Assembly: GCF_037126285.1 (NCBI RefSeq)
Contig: NZ_CP147012.1
Coordinates: 2,254,001-2,318,000 of the forward strand
Reading direction: 5' to 3'
Origin: Bernardetia sp. MNP-M8
GTDB taxonomy: Bacteria > Bacteroidota > Bacteroidia > Cytophagales > Bernardetiaceae
Length of the DNA: 64,000 bases
In this document: positions 43,331 through 52,056 of the stretch, in pieces
How the letters are laid out: each line of letters begins with the position of its first letter
How positions within the stretch are numbered: position 1 is the stretch's first letter
The notes under the pieces: model-generated
Databases searched by the model: none
Seen by the model: the letters and a program-made list of their open reading frames with translations, nothing else
What the model was told of the DNA's origin: nothing
Translations under genes and position numbers: made by a program

Positions 43331-43358
43331 CTAGTTTAAGCGTCGACTCTTGAACTAG
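43331..43358. repeat. Dispersed hairpin with inverted AGTCGACG loop
   Basis: CTAGTTTAAG (43331-43340) and CTTGAACTAG (43349-43358), one mismatch or wobble, loop CGTCGACT. The loop and inner stem are the reverse complement of the hairpin at 27371-27398. It sits four bases from the stop of the next gene. Confidence 0.7.
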
Positions 43359-43362
43359 GAAA

Positions 43363-44115
43363 TTATTTCAAAATTCCTTTGTGGATAAATTCAAAAATAT
43401 CCTTTCCTACTTTTGTATTCTTTACTTCTGCATTATTTGCCTTCGAACGAGCAATTTTAACAGCTTCTAAAAGCTCATCAATACGTGCAATCATATCGTT
43501 TTTTTGAGAAGAAGTAACTTTTCCAGAGATATAAACTGTTTCGTATTTACCTACTTGAAAATCAAGATTCAAAAGTTCAGTTTGTGCTGGATGTTCTTTT
43601 GTAGCCTCATATTTCACAATAACCTTTGGACGCTTAACAGTACGAAATTTTACTTCTTCTGGTGTGCGATAAACATTTGTTTTGGTATCAAATTCCCACT
43701 TACGAGTTTGATCTAGTGTAGGAATAGCATTATACAAATCTTTCAAACGGTTAATATTGCTTTCCAATGCCAAAAGCGAAGTAGCCGAAAATGTACCAAA
43801 TTTTTTGTTTCCAATTGTTAGTTCAGCTTTGGCAACATCAGCAGAGTTGGTTTCTTCTTTCGAAATATTAGCATCAATTCCTGCAATGATAAGTTCCATT
43901 GCCTCCTCCAATTTTTTCTTAACTGTCGTTACCATTTCCTTTGTTTCGTCAGGAATTTCATCAGAGTTTTCTTCTAAAGAAACATAGTGTTTTACCATTC
44001 CATCAAAATAAGGGTCATTTTTAGTAAAAGTCTTTTTTGCTTCACCAATTGCTTGATTGGCTTTATTTTTTCTTTCTTGTTCGACAGCTAAAAGCTCGTG
44101 TAATTTGTTTGACAT
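43363..44115 (-). CDS. Conserved hypothetical protein (possibly DUF7873-like)
   Basis: 250 residues, soluble, no signal peptide. Starts MSNKLHELLAVEQERKNKAN, followed by a helical part and then a mixed region with NSADVAKAELTIGNKKFGTF, LLALESNINRLKDLYNAIPT and EFDTKTNVYRTPEEVKFRTV. The opening and the KWEFDTKTNVYRTPE block resemble a family of uncharacterised proteins known from actinobacteria and their phages; I could not check this. The last third contains QTELLNLDFQVGKYETVYIS and a terminal helix. Alone on the minus strand between two plus-strand genes. Function unknown. Confidence 0.72.
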   Translation of the reverse strand: MSNKLHELLAVEQERKNKANQAIGEAKKTFTKNDPYFDGMVKHYVSLEENSDEIPDETKEMVTTVKKKLEEAMELIIAGIDANISKEETNSADVAKAELTIGNKKFGTFSATSLLALESNINRLKDLYNAIPTLDQTRKWEFDTKTNVYRTPEEVKFRTVKRPKVIVKYEATKEHPAQTELLNLDFQVGKYETVYISGKVTSSQKNDMIARIDELLEAVKIARSKANNAEVKNTKVGKDIFEFIHKGILK

Positions 44116-44352
44116 AAGTTGTGTGTGTTTAATTTTTTGATAAATAAATTGGATATTTGTTATATGAATTTCTAAACGCCATTATTTTTAGAAAAGTTTC
44201 TTTATCTTTCAATTTATGAAAAAAAATCGCTTTTGTTATCTTTTGAAATATTTTTTTAGAATCAATTTTTAGCTTCAATAAAATTTGATTTATAAAACAA
44301 ACTACTTTAATTTAGAATAAAATTAATAGCTAATAGATTATTTGTTAGATAA

Positions 44353-45843
44353 ATGCCTTTAGAAATCAATTCCAATTTTACTTCTCAACAAGAATCAATC
44401 ATCGAATCAGAAGGTGATTTGAAAGTCGAAGCTGTGGCTGGTTCTGGAAAAACTACAGCTCTTTTAGAATATGCCAAAAAACGAGAAGGTGAAGGCTTTA
44501 TGTTGTATCTAGCTTTTAATAGAGCTATAAAAGAAGAGATTTTAAGAAAATTACGACTAAATAATCAAAATCATATTCCGACACTTTGGGTAGAGACAGC
44601 GCATTCGTTGGCGTATAGAAGTCTTTTTAAGAAAAAAACATCGCCTTTGATTTTGGATTTATCACTTTCTTCTATCAAAAATTATTTTCATTTATCAGAT
44701 ACTGACACTACAAATAGCTATCTTTTGGCTCGTCATACCAAAGATTTTTTTGATACCTTTTGTCAGAGTACGCACAAAACAATTTCAGCATTTGATTATA
44801 CTGAAAAGCTCACACCACGAAAAGGACTTTCTTATGCTCAGAAAAATTATGACCAATTAGAAAAACAAGTAAAATGGCTTTTTGATAAAATGAGTGATAC
44901 CAAAATTCCGATTACACACGATTTTTATCTCAAAAAATATCAACTTTCAAACCCTAAACTTTCCTTTGATTGGATTTTGTTCGATGAAGGACAAGACGCT
45001 TCGCCTGTTATGCTAGATATTTTCATGAATCAAGAAGCTACAAAACTGATTGTAGGCGATGAACATCAACAGATTTATGGATGGAGAAGTGCTATTAATT
45101 CGCTTTCAAATACAGATTTTCCAAAATTAAATTTACAAAAAAGTTTTCGTTGTCCTGTTGCTGTAACTGATTATGCAAAGGAAGTTGTAGCATGGAAAAA
45201 ACACATCTTTCCAGATTTTAATAGTAATGACTTTGAAATGATTCCTCGTTCTGTTTTATCAAATCAAGAAACAAATAATCAGAAGAGAACTCATGCAGTC
45301 ATCGCAAGAACGCATCTAGGACTTATTCAGACAGCAATAGAATGGCTCTTTGAATCTAAAAAGGTAAGTTCAGTAGCCTTTGAAGGAAATTTTGAACAAT
45401 ATCTTCAATTAGATGATGGTTCTTCTATTTCTCAATTAGTAAATCTGAATAACAAAGCGAATCGAAAAAAAGCCTTTTGGCATGATTGGAAACAGATTGA
45501 GGAAACAGCAGCAGCCTCTCAAGACCGTTCACTAAAAAGATTAGTAGAGCTTGTCAAAAAATATGGAAATGAACTTCCAAATCTTTTAGAACGACTTCAA
45601 AACCGAATTACAGAACCTCACAAGGCTGACATTACTTTTACGACAGCACATAAAGGAAAAGGGTTAGAATGGGATAATGTTTACCTTCAAAATGATTTTG
45701 TAAGTGAAAAACAAATCTTGAAAGCGATACAAACAAAAACAGGAAAGCCAATTTCGGAAGCTAGAAAACAAGCCATTAATGAAGAAATAAATATTCTTTA
45801 TGTTGCGCTGACACGAGCTAGAGAAGAAGTTAGGAAGATTTGA
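44353..45843 (+). CDS. UvrD/FBH1-like superfamily 1 DNA helicase
   Basis: 496 residues, shorter than UvrD/PcrA (about 720). Motifs in order: I AVAGSGKTTALLEYA, Ia LYLAFNRAIKEEI, II WILFDEGQDASPVM (DEGQ where UvrD has DEAQ), III VGDEHQQIYGWRSA, IV near LNLQKSFRCPVAVTDYA, V TFTTAHKGKGLEWDNVYL, VI NILYVALTRAREEV. All ATPase and helicase residues are present. The compact form and the AFNRAIKEE motif are like FBH1-type helicases, which dismantle recombination filaments. It ends right after motif VI, so it lacks a C-terminal protein-interaction domain. Monocistronic. Confidence 0.92.
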   Translation: MPLEINSNFTSQQESIIESEGDLKVEAVAGSGKTTALLEYAKKREGEGFMLYLAFNRAIKEEILRKLRLNNQNHIPTLWVETAHSLAYRSLFKKKTSPLILDLSLSSIKNYFHLSDTDTTNSYLLARHTKDFFDTFCQSTHKTISAFDYTEKLTPRKGLSYAQKNYDQLEKQVKWLFDKMSDTKIPITHDFYLKKYQLSNPKLSFDWILFDEGQDASPVMLDIFMNQEATKLIVGDEHQQIYGWRSAINSLSNTDFPKLNLQKSFRCPVAVTDYAKEVVAWKKHIFPDFNSNDFEMIPRSVLSNQETNNQKRTHAVIARTHLGLIQTAIEWLFESKKVSSVAFEGNFEQYLQLDDGSSISQLVNLNNKANRKKAFWHDWKQIEETAAASQDRSLKRLVELVKKYGNELPNLLERLQNRITEPHKADITFTTAHKGKGLEWDNVYLQNDFVSEKQILKAIQTKTGKPISEARKQAINEEINILYVALTRAREEVRKI

Positions 45844-46074
45844 GAGTAATTTTTATTAGAAACTGCAAGAGTAATTTAGCTTAGAACTTTTTAAAGTATT
45901 ATTTCATTATACTATCATTATTTTCAATAAAACTGAAACAGATAGTTGTATTAAATCGTACCTAATTTACTACGTTTTGTTTTTATTAACTATTTGTCTA
46001 TAACCTAATTAAGAGATTAAAGTTAATGTTTTAGTCAGAGCTAGTAGAAAAGGAATTGAAAAAATATCCCCATT

Positions 46075-47544
46075 ATGAAAAAATCTACGTCAAAAATTTA
46101 TTCTCATTTTATAGATAAACACAAACATGCTCATTTTCTTGCTCAAAAAAGACAAGATTCTATCACCCATGAGATTATAGAAGAAGGTGATGAAGTTGTA
46201 TTCTGTAGTGTTTGTAAGTCAGCTTTTATGGTAGATTCGTGGGAATATATTGGTCGTTCGCACTGTCATCAGTCTCAAACCCTCAAAAAAGTTCCTGCTT
46301 TGCGTGCACTTTCGTTAGACAGAAAGAAAATTGAGAAAAGGAAAAAAGTAGCCTTTTACAAAAAACATTCGGGAGGAGTTTTGATAGCTATTTTTGTTTT
46401 GGGTAGTGTTTTTGGAATAATGGGAATGGCAATCAATGCACTTACTTCGCCAGCAAAATCAATGAGTGTTCAGGGAATTACAATTACAGAAAAGCACTAT
46501 ATAAATAATGGAAAAGCATATTATAAGGCACAAGATTACACAAAAGCTGAAAGTTTTTATATAAAAGCTCTAAATATAAACCCAAGTAATACAGAAGCAT
46601 TGCATCTTTTAGAGCAACTTGAAAATGAGTATTTATTAGCTTTGGAAGAAGCAGACCGTTTTTTCAAAATACAGAATTATAAAGATGCAAAATATTGGTA
46701 TAAAAAAGCTGTAAAGTACAAACCCAATTCAGATTATCCAACAAAACAGCTTTCTCTTATCACACAAGCACAAGCTGAACCACCAACGTCATTTATAAAC
46801 AAAGAAGATTTAGAAACAGAATTATCAAATTCCATTTTGAAAGAATATCCAAAAGAGTGGGAAGAGTTTATAAATAAAGATGAAAAACTCTATTTTTGGA
46901 TAGAGAATTTACAAAAAACAGAGGTTCTTTTGAGTTATGAAAGTGGACTTGTGGAGCTTAGAAGTTTGCGAGAAAAAGGATTAAAAAATGATAAAGAACC
47001 AAAATGGCTTACAGAATCAACTCATAAAAACCTAGACAACAAAGAACTTAAAAGAGTGTCTGATGAAATACAAGAAGGTAGTAAAGGAAAACTTCTCAAT
47101 ACTTTTCAAGGTGCAAAAATGCCACAAGCAGTTTTTGTTTATGGAGAATTATTTTTGAGGGAATTTGAAAAACTAAATGATGATGAAAAGGAAAAAATAG
47201 ATGAAAAAATGTTTAGATATGAATCTATTTCTGTAATCAGTAAAGGAAATAAAATCTACTATTATACATTAGATACACGAGGAGCAAGACAGGTAAATGA
47301 GTTTTCTACATTCCACTTTAAAGAGAAGGAAAAAGTAATTTTGAGTGATGATGGAAGGTATTTCCTAACTCAAAGCGAAGATAAAATACTTCACTTGTAT
47401 GATACTAGAAGTAAAGTAGTAATCAAATCTCTACGAACAAATGAACATCAAGATTTTCTAAACAATGCCTATTTTGATTTAGAAAATAATGAAATAGTTG
47501 CACATACAGAAAGAGGGGAGAGTAGGTGGAAAATTACAGATTAG
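46075..47544 (+). CDS. Membrane protein with zinc-finger-like N-terminus, TPRs and beta-propeller-like end
   Basis: 489 residues. The N-terminal segment has VFCSVCKSAFMVDSWEYIGR then SHCHQSQTL: Cys-x2-Cys followed ~17 residues on by His-Cys-His, reminiscent of a small RING/zinc-ribbon. One span follows (about 101-121). TPR units (HYINNGKAYYKAQDYTKAE, ADRFFKIQNYKDAKYWYKKA) occupy about 140-225. The C-terminal ~120 residues look like WD-type strands (ISVISKGNKIYYYTLDTRGA, LSDDGRYFLTQSEDKILHLY, DTRSKVVIKSL). No enzyme domain. This combination is a scaffold design; the function and partners are unknown. Confidence 0.75.
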   Translation: MKKSTSKIYSHFIDKHKHAHFLAQKRQDSITHEIIEEGDEVVFCSVCKSAFMVDSWEYIGRSHCHQSQTLKKVPALRALSLDRKKIEKRKKVAFYKKHSGGVLIAIFVLGSVFGIMGMAINALTSPAKSMSVQGITITEKHYINNGKAYYKAQDYTKAESFYIKALNINPSNTEALHLLEQLENEYLLALEEADRFFKIQNYKDAKYWYKKAVKYKPNSDYPTKQLSLITQAQAEPPTSFINKEDLETELSNSILKEYPKEWEEFINKDEKLYFWIENLQKTEVLLSYESGLVELRSLREKGLKNDKEPKWLTESTHKNLDNKELKRVSDEIQEGSKGKLLNTFQGAKMPQAVFVYGELFLREFEKLNDDEKEKIDEKMFRYESISVISKGNKIYYYTLDTRGARQVNEFSTFHFKEKEKVILSDDGRYFLTQSEDKILHLYDTRSKVVIKSLRTNEHQDFLNNAYFDLENNEIVAHTERGESRWKITD

Positions 47545-47597
47545 AAAGTTGAGAATATAATTCCTCTTATCAATATTCTATAAATGAGGGTAAAAAA

Positions 47598-48488
47598 CTA
47601 CTTTTTCTTCACACGAAAGACATAACCACCTTTAGGAACTACAAAATTATATTCATTGTCATTAATTGCAATGGCAGGATTGTACAAACGAAATTCTTTG
47701 TAAGTCATTCCATGTTTTTTTGCCCATTCTGGAACACTCTCAATATTCTCTGTAATTTTTATTTCATCAAACTCAAAAGTATCATAATATTCATACTCTT
47801 CTATACAATAACCATATTTTTTAGGATTTTCTAAGACCATTTTTAAGGCTGCAATTCGAAGTACATAACGAGAGGTTTCTGCATTGAGGAATAAATCGTA
47901 ATAATTTCGTGTTCCCTGATTATCCATTGCTTTTTCTAAACCTGCCATTCCTCTATTATACGAAGCTGCAACGGCTGCCCATGTTCCAAATTTTTTGTAG
48001 GCTTGATTAAAATATTTGGTTGCTGCTACACAAGATTTCAATGGGTCTTGCCTTTCATCGATATTATCATTTACAATTAGTCCAAACTGCTTTCCTGTTT
48101 CTTCCAAAAACTGCCATGTTCCTAAAGCATCTCTATTCGATTTTATCATTGGTTCAAGGCTACTTTCTGCAATTGCTAAATAGAAAAAATCTTTATGAAT
48201 TCCGTATTTTGTAAGGCTGTCTTCCAACGGTTTGCGCCACTTACCCGAACGCTTCAATAAAAGCATCGTATAAGCATGTCCATATACAATAGAAATAAGT
48301 TCTCTATCTAATCGTTCTTTTATGTCTTCATCTTCTAAAGGAATTCTTTCCCCTGCAAACATAACTGTATCAGGTATTCTGATGGGCACAACAGTTTGAA
48401 TATCGCTAACTTGTTGAGCAACACAAGAAGAAGAAGAAGTGAAAATTATAGCAATTATGATCAACAAAGTAAAATAAGTAGTTTTCAA
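47598..48488 (-). CDS. Lytic transglycosylase (MltD-like SLT domain)
   Basis: 296 residues. Signal peptide about 1-24. The SLT/GH23 domain (about 80-215) shows FFYLAIAESSLEPMIKSNRD, where the Glu of ES is the catalytic acid, then ALGTWQFLEETGKQFGL (the GxWQF block), DERQDPLKSCVAATKYF and AAVAASYNRGMAGLEKAM. Such enzymes cut the glycan chains of peptidoglycan. C-terminal residues (AKKHGMTYKEFRLYNPAI, FVVPKGGYVFRV) form a single LysM-like unit. In the family the LysM anchors the enzyme in the wall. Single gene converging with the TPR membrane protein. Confidence 0.92.
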   Translation of the reverse strand: MKTTYFTLLIIIAIIFTSSSSCVAQQVSDIQTVVPIRIPDTVMFAGERIPLEDEDIKERLDRELISIVYGHAYTMLLLKRSGKWRKPLEDSLTKYGIHKDFFYLAIAESSLEPMIKSNRDALGTWQFLEETGKQFGLIVNDNIDERQDPLKSCVAATKYFNQAYKKFGTWAAVAASYNRGMAGLEKAMDNQGTRNYYDLFLNAETSRYVLRIAALKMVLENPKKYGYCIEEYEYYDTFEFDEIKITENIESVPEWAKKHGMTYKEFRLYNPAIAINDNEYNFVVPKGGYVFRVKKK

Positions 48489-48800
48489 AGTAGAATAGTA
48501 TAAATGAGTGAGCTATATAGAAATTTAGTAAGATAAATATAAGAGAAAAATGACTTAAATAGTGTTTTTGGAACACTTTTATTTTTAGTTTAGTATTAAA
48601 GTTTCTAAATATAAGACGAGGTATTATTAAAACACAAGAATCAATCTATACTAATAATTTTATAAAATAAAACAGGCTGACCTTTTAAGTCAACCTGTTT
48701 TATGATAGTGTCTTTTTGATATCAACAAAATATTAGTTTTGCACTTTAAATATTTTTTGTAATTATACTACTAACTATTTTCAATAGAAAACTTCAAAAA
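48489..48800. other. Intergenic region
   Basis: Contains the terminator at 48667-48703 and the leader of the transglycosylase gene. Nothing else recognised. Confidence 0.5.
48667..48703 (-). terminator. Intrinsic terminator of the LysM/BON gene
   Basis: ATAAAACAGG-C-TGAC (48667-48681) pairs with GTCA-A-CCTGTTTTAT (48689-48703), one internal mismatch, 7-base loop, then TTTTATTTTAT on the minus strand. The gene ends at 48801. Confidence 0.8.
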
Positions 48801-49292
48801 TTATTGTGCAGGAATACGCAATACTTGACCTGGATAAATCAAACTAGGGTCTTTAAGCATTGGCTGATTTGCTTCAAAAATTATAGGATATGCTTTTACA
48901 TTATCATAAAATTCTCCTGCAATTTTGGATAAGCTATCCCCTTTTTTGACAGTATAAAATTGAGCTTCTTGCTCTGCTTGTACAACTTCAATTTTATCTT
49001 CTACAATAGAAACTCCTTCTACATTTCCGATAGCTAAAATAATTTTTTCACGCTCTGCATTTGTTTGTGTTTTTCCTGTTACAGTCACAGATTGTCCAAA
49101 AGCAAGATTCATGTTTTCGATAGGAATATTGAGAGCTACTACTTGATCTCGTAAAGACTCTAATTTAGACTTTTCTACTTTTTGTTCTTCTTCTATGTGC
49201 TTTGCAATTTGAGGGTCTGGAGCTTGTCTTTTTTCCTCTTTTTTGCCAAATACTTTTGCTCCTGCTTCTTTAATAAATGAAAATAATCCCAT
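48801..49292 (-). CDS. lysM: BON and LysM domain protein (Kbp/YgaU-like)
   Basis: 163 residues, cytoplasmic type start (MGLFSFIKEAGAKVFGKKEE), no signal peptide. A BON domain (about 43-104) contains LNIPIENMNLAFGQSVTVTG and IILAIGNVEGVSIVED. A LysM domain closes the protein (about 110-162): YTVKKGDSLSKIAGEFYDN, then YPIIFEANQPMLKDPSLIYP and GQVLRIP. The order BON-LysM and the length match YgaU/Kbp, a potassium-binding protein in E. coli. Potassium binding here is by family analogy. Single gene with its own terminator. Confidence 0.92.
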   Translation of the reverse strand: MGLFSFIKEAGAKVFGKKEEKRQAPDPQIAKHIEEEQKVEKSKLESLRDQVVALNIPIENMNLAFGQSVTVTGKTQTNAEREKIILAIGNVEGVSIVEDKIEVVQAEQEAQFYTVKKGDSLSKIAGEFYDNVKAYPIIFEANQPMLKDPSLIYPGQVLRIPAQ

Positions 49293-50076
49293 AATGAAAA
49301 ATAAAAATTAAATCTTGAAAAAATAAGGTTAAAAAATAGAATTGTTAAATCCCATTACAATAAAGCTAAAATATAAGAAAAAGTTTTATAAAACTGCTTA
49401 TGAATAAATTTTCAAAATCTCTTTTTTCCTGAATTAGTATATTAAAATAGACAGATTTTTCTATTCACTTCTAATTTAGAGGCAAGATATTCTATCTATC
49501 ATTAAATAAGGTAAATAAATATGTTCTTGTCAGCTAAAGCACTTTAGAAAAACAGGAGTTTTGTTATAGAAAATTTAAAATAAAAGGCGATTTTTCTATT
49601 TTGGTTTCACAAAACTATTAAAATATAAAAGAATAGATGTATGTATAGCTAAAGTATAAAAGCTAGGTTGTATTTAATGAAAATAAAATAAAAATCAAAA
49701 ATCTTAAAAAAATTTTACAAAATCTATTGTTATTAGAAAAACTTTGTTATTTTTGCCATACAACAAAGTCATTTTATATATTATATTCTTGAATATCATT
49801 TTTATATAAAACATAAAAAATGATATTGCTTTAATTAGTTGATTAATTTCTAAAAAGAGAGAAAATACCCCTTATATTTTTATCAAACTATCGAAATTAA
49901 AAAAACAAAAATAGAATTATAAAGTGTCTTCACAGGCAAAAAAAGAAATATTTAATTTGAATTTAAAATTGAATACAAATGTCTCTATTAAATATTCCCA
50001 GTTATTTTTTAGTAAGAGAAAAATTTTTGCTTTTTTACCCAAAATAACTTGATTTTCACACAAATTTTTTACCGTT
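49293..50076. other. Long intergenic region with a hairpin
   Basis: About 780 AT-rich bases. AATATCATTTTT (49792-49803) is exactly complementary to AAAAATGATATT (49816-49827) with a 12-base loop; there is no T-tract after it. No gene that I can support, but the length is unusual for a leader of a small protein gene and could hold a small RNA. Confidence 0.45.
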
Positions 50077-50535
50077 ATGACAAGATCTGTCAATTTTAGT
50101 GAACAACAACTTGCAGAAATTACTGCTCGTTATGAGCGTCGTTTGGCTGCAATTACCAAAGAATCAGAGGATATTCGTGCTGTGCTTGCACGTCTGAAAG
50201 GAGAAGAAAGACACAGTAGCCTTAGTGGTAGTGGTGATAGAGGAATGCGTCGTGGACGTATCCAATGGGAGAAGTTTATCCTAGACAAATTACAAGAAAA
50301 AAATGAGCTTTTATTCAAATATGAAATGCGTGATTTAGCTTTTGAAGATGACCGTATTGGTGATCGTAGTGCAATACAAGTAGATAGAGCATTGTCTGCA
50401 GCACTTTACAAACTCAAAGACCGTATTCAGAGTTACAACGTACCTGGTAAAAAAGGATATGCGTATGGCTTACCAGAATGGTTTGATGCAAAAGGTAAAG
50501 CGAAAGAAGAATTTTCAGACAAAGAATGGGATTAA
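50077..50535 (+). CDS. Conserved hypothetical protein, coiled coil plus winged-helix-like end
   Basis: 152 residues, soluble, highly charged. Residues 8-45 form a coiled coil (EQQLAEITARYERRLAAITK). A Ser/Gly linker (SSLSGSGDRGMRRGR) leads to a ~90-residue folded part with IQWEKFILDKLQEKNELLFKYEM, SAIQVDRALSAALYKLKDR and YNVPGKKGYAYGLPEWF, which reads like a winged helix (HB1/ASXL-type helix pattern and a YGLPEWF wing). DNA or chromatin binding is a guess. It is monocistronic with its own terminator. Codon use is better than in most neighbours, suggesting good expression. Confidence 0.75.
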   Translation: MTRSVNFSEQQLAEITARYERRLAAITKESEDIRAVLARLKGEERHSSLSGSGDRGMRRGRIQWEKFILDKLQEKNELLFKYEMRDLAFEDDRIGDRSAIQVDRALSAALYKLKDRIQSYNVPGKKGYAYGLPEWFDAKGKAKEEFSDKEWD

Positions 50536-50562
50536 TCCTACTTTGTTCTATTTTTATACAAA

Positions 50563-50598
50563 AAAAGGCTTTCTACTATTCGTATTGGAAAGCCTTTT
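50563..50598 (+). terminator. Intrinsic terminator
   Basis: AAAAGGCTTTC (50563-50573) and GAAAGCCTTTT (50588-50598), perfect 11-bp stem with 14-base loop, 28 bases after the stop at 50535. Confidence 0.85.
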
Positions 50599-50661
50599 GC
50601 TATTTAAAATAAGTTGTGCACAAAAAATTTAAATTGTTAAATAAGTTATTAATTCTTTCCA

Positions 50662-50695
50662 TTGAAAATAAAATTTAATGATTTGTGTATCTTTG
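50662..50695 (+). promoter_or_regulatory. Possible promoter of the porV-porU2 unit
   Basis: TTG (50662-50664), 23 bases, TATCTTTG (50688-50695). The -7 box is perfect (TAnnTTTG); the spacer is long. Start codon is 84 bases downstream of the box. Confidence 0.45.
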
Positions 50696-50778
50696 TATAT
50701 AAGGTATTTACCTTAATAACTAACTAGTTATAAAGCTATTCGTGTCTTTTATTATCATTCTATTTTTTTAATTAATTA

Positions 50779-51966
50779 ATGAATTCTATTTCTACTCTGT
50801 ATATAAAGTTATTTGGCTCTCTTCTGATTGCACTAGTATTTTTTTCATCATCATCAGCTCAAAATGCTCCTAAGTATAGTAATGAGTTTTTAGCTATTGG
50901 GGTAGGGGCAAGAGGACTTGCTATGTCAGGAACACCTGTTTCTTTCACAGATGATGTAACAGCTGCATATTGGAATCCAGCAGGGCTTTTACGCTCAAGA
51001 GAACAGTACGAACTCTCTCTCATGCATGTTTCTTATTTTGGAGGAATTGCCAACTATGATTATGCAGGCTTTTCGGCTGCGATTGATTCTACCAACAGAA
51101 TTGCTTTTTCAGTTATTCGTTTTGGCATTGATGATATTCCTGATACACGTTTTTTGATAGATGAAAATGGAAATGTAGATTATAATAATGTAGGTTCATT
51201 TGCAGAGGCTTCTTATGCTTTTATGTTTTCCTATGCTCGGGCTATGAGTTTGAAAATAAAAGAAAGAGAGGCAACAGAAGAAAAAGAATATAGAGCAGAA
51301 AAAAAATATCCTATTTATTTGGGTGCAAATGCAAAAGTAGTACATCGCTCGGCTGGGATTTTTGCTACTTCTTGGGGCTTTGGAATTGATATAGGAATGC
51401 AAACACAAATAAAAAATTGGCAAATCGGAATTATGGGACGTGATATTACAGGAACATATAATGCCTATTCTTTCAATAGTGATGCTGTTAGAGAAACGTT
51501 TTCTAGAACTGGAAATGAAATTCCGACAAACTCATTAGAAGTAACTCTTCCACGTGTTACACTAGGAGTTTCTTATCCTTGGCGCACTAAAAATCAACAA
51601 TTTGGAGCTATGGGAAGTTTAGGATTAGAAACTACTTTTGATGGAAAAAGAAATACAGTCATTAAAGGAGATTTTGCCTCTGTTGCACCCACCTTTGGAG
51701 TAGAGCTAGATTACAAAAATACAGTTTATTTGCGTGGTGGAATAGGTAACTTTCAGCAAGTTACAGATTTTGACCGTAGTAAATCTTGGACATATCAACC
51801 TAACTTTGGCGTAGGGATTGTAGTTAAACAGTTTGTAATTGATTATGCAATTACAAATGCTTTTGACCAATCTGTTGTTCCTTATTCACATGTTTTTTCA
51901 CTTCGTTTTATGTTTAATCAACAACAAATAAATTCCTTGAAAACATCTAGTAAAAAAGGACAGTAA
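50779..51966 (+). CDS. PorV/PorQ-family outer-membrane protein of the type IX secretion system
   Basis: 395 residues. Signal peptide about 1-27 (SSSSAQ end). The first barrel strands have the family block FLAIGVGARGLAMSGTPVSF followed by TAAYWNPAGLLRSREQYELS. The rest is amphipathic strands of a FadL-like barrel ending with YSHVFSLRFMFN. PorV and its relatives receive cargo with C-terminal sorting domains from the translocon and hand it to the PorU sortase. The next gene, 90 bases downstream, codes for a PorU2-type C25 peptidase, which supports the assignment. Whether this is the main PorV or a specialised paralogue paired with PorU2 is open; pairing favours the latter. Confidence 0.88.
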   Translation: MNSISTLYIKLFGSLLIALVFFSSSSAQNAPKYSNEFLAIGVGARGLAMSGTPVSFTDDVTAAYWNPAGLLRSREQYELSLMHVSYFGGIANYDYAGFSAAIDSTNRIAFSVIRFGIDDIPDTRFLIDENGNVDYNNVGSFAEASYAFMFSYARAMSLKIKEREATEEKEYRAEKKYPIYLGANAKVVHRSAGIFATSWGFGIDIGMQTQIKNWQIGIMGRDITGTYNAYSFNSDAVRETFSRTGNEIPTNSLEVTLPRVTLGVSYPWRTKNQQFGAMGSLGLETTFDGKRNTVIKGDFASVAPTFGVELDYKNTVYLRGGIGNFQQVTDFDRSKSWTYQPNFGVGIVVKQFVIDYAITNAFDQSVVPYSHVFSLRFMFNQQQINSLKTSSKKGQ

Positions 51967-52056
51967 ATTATAGGTATTTTAATTTATAGTATTAGCAAGT
52001 AAAGAAATATCACAACAAAAATAAATTTAAGGTTTACAAAATATTCATTCATAGCT

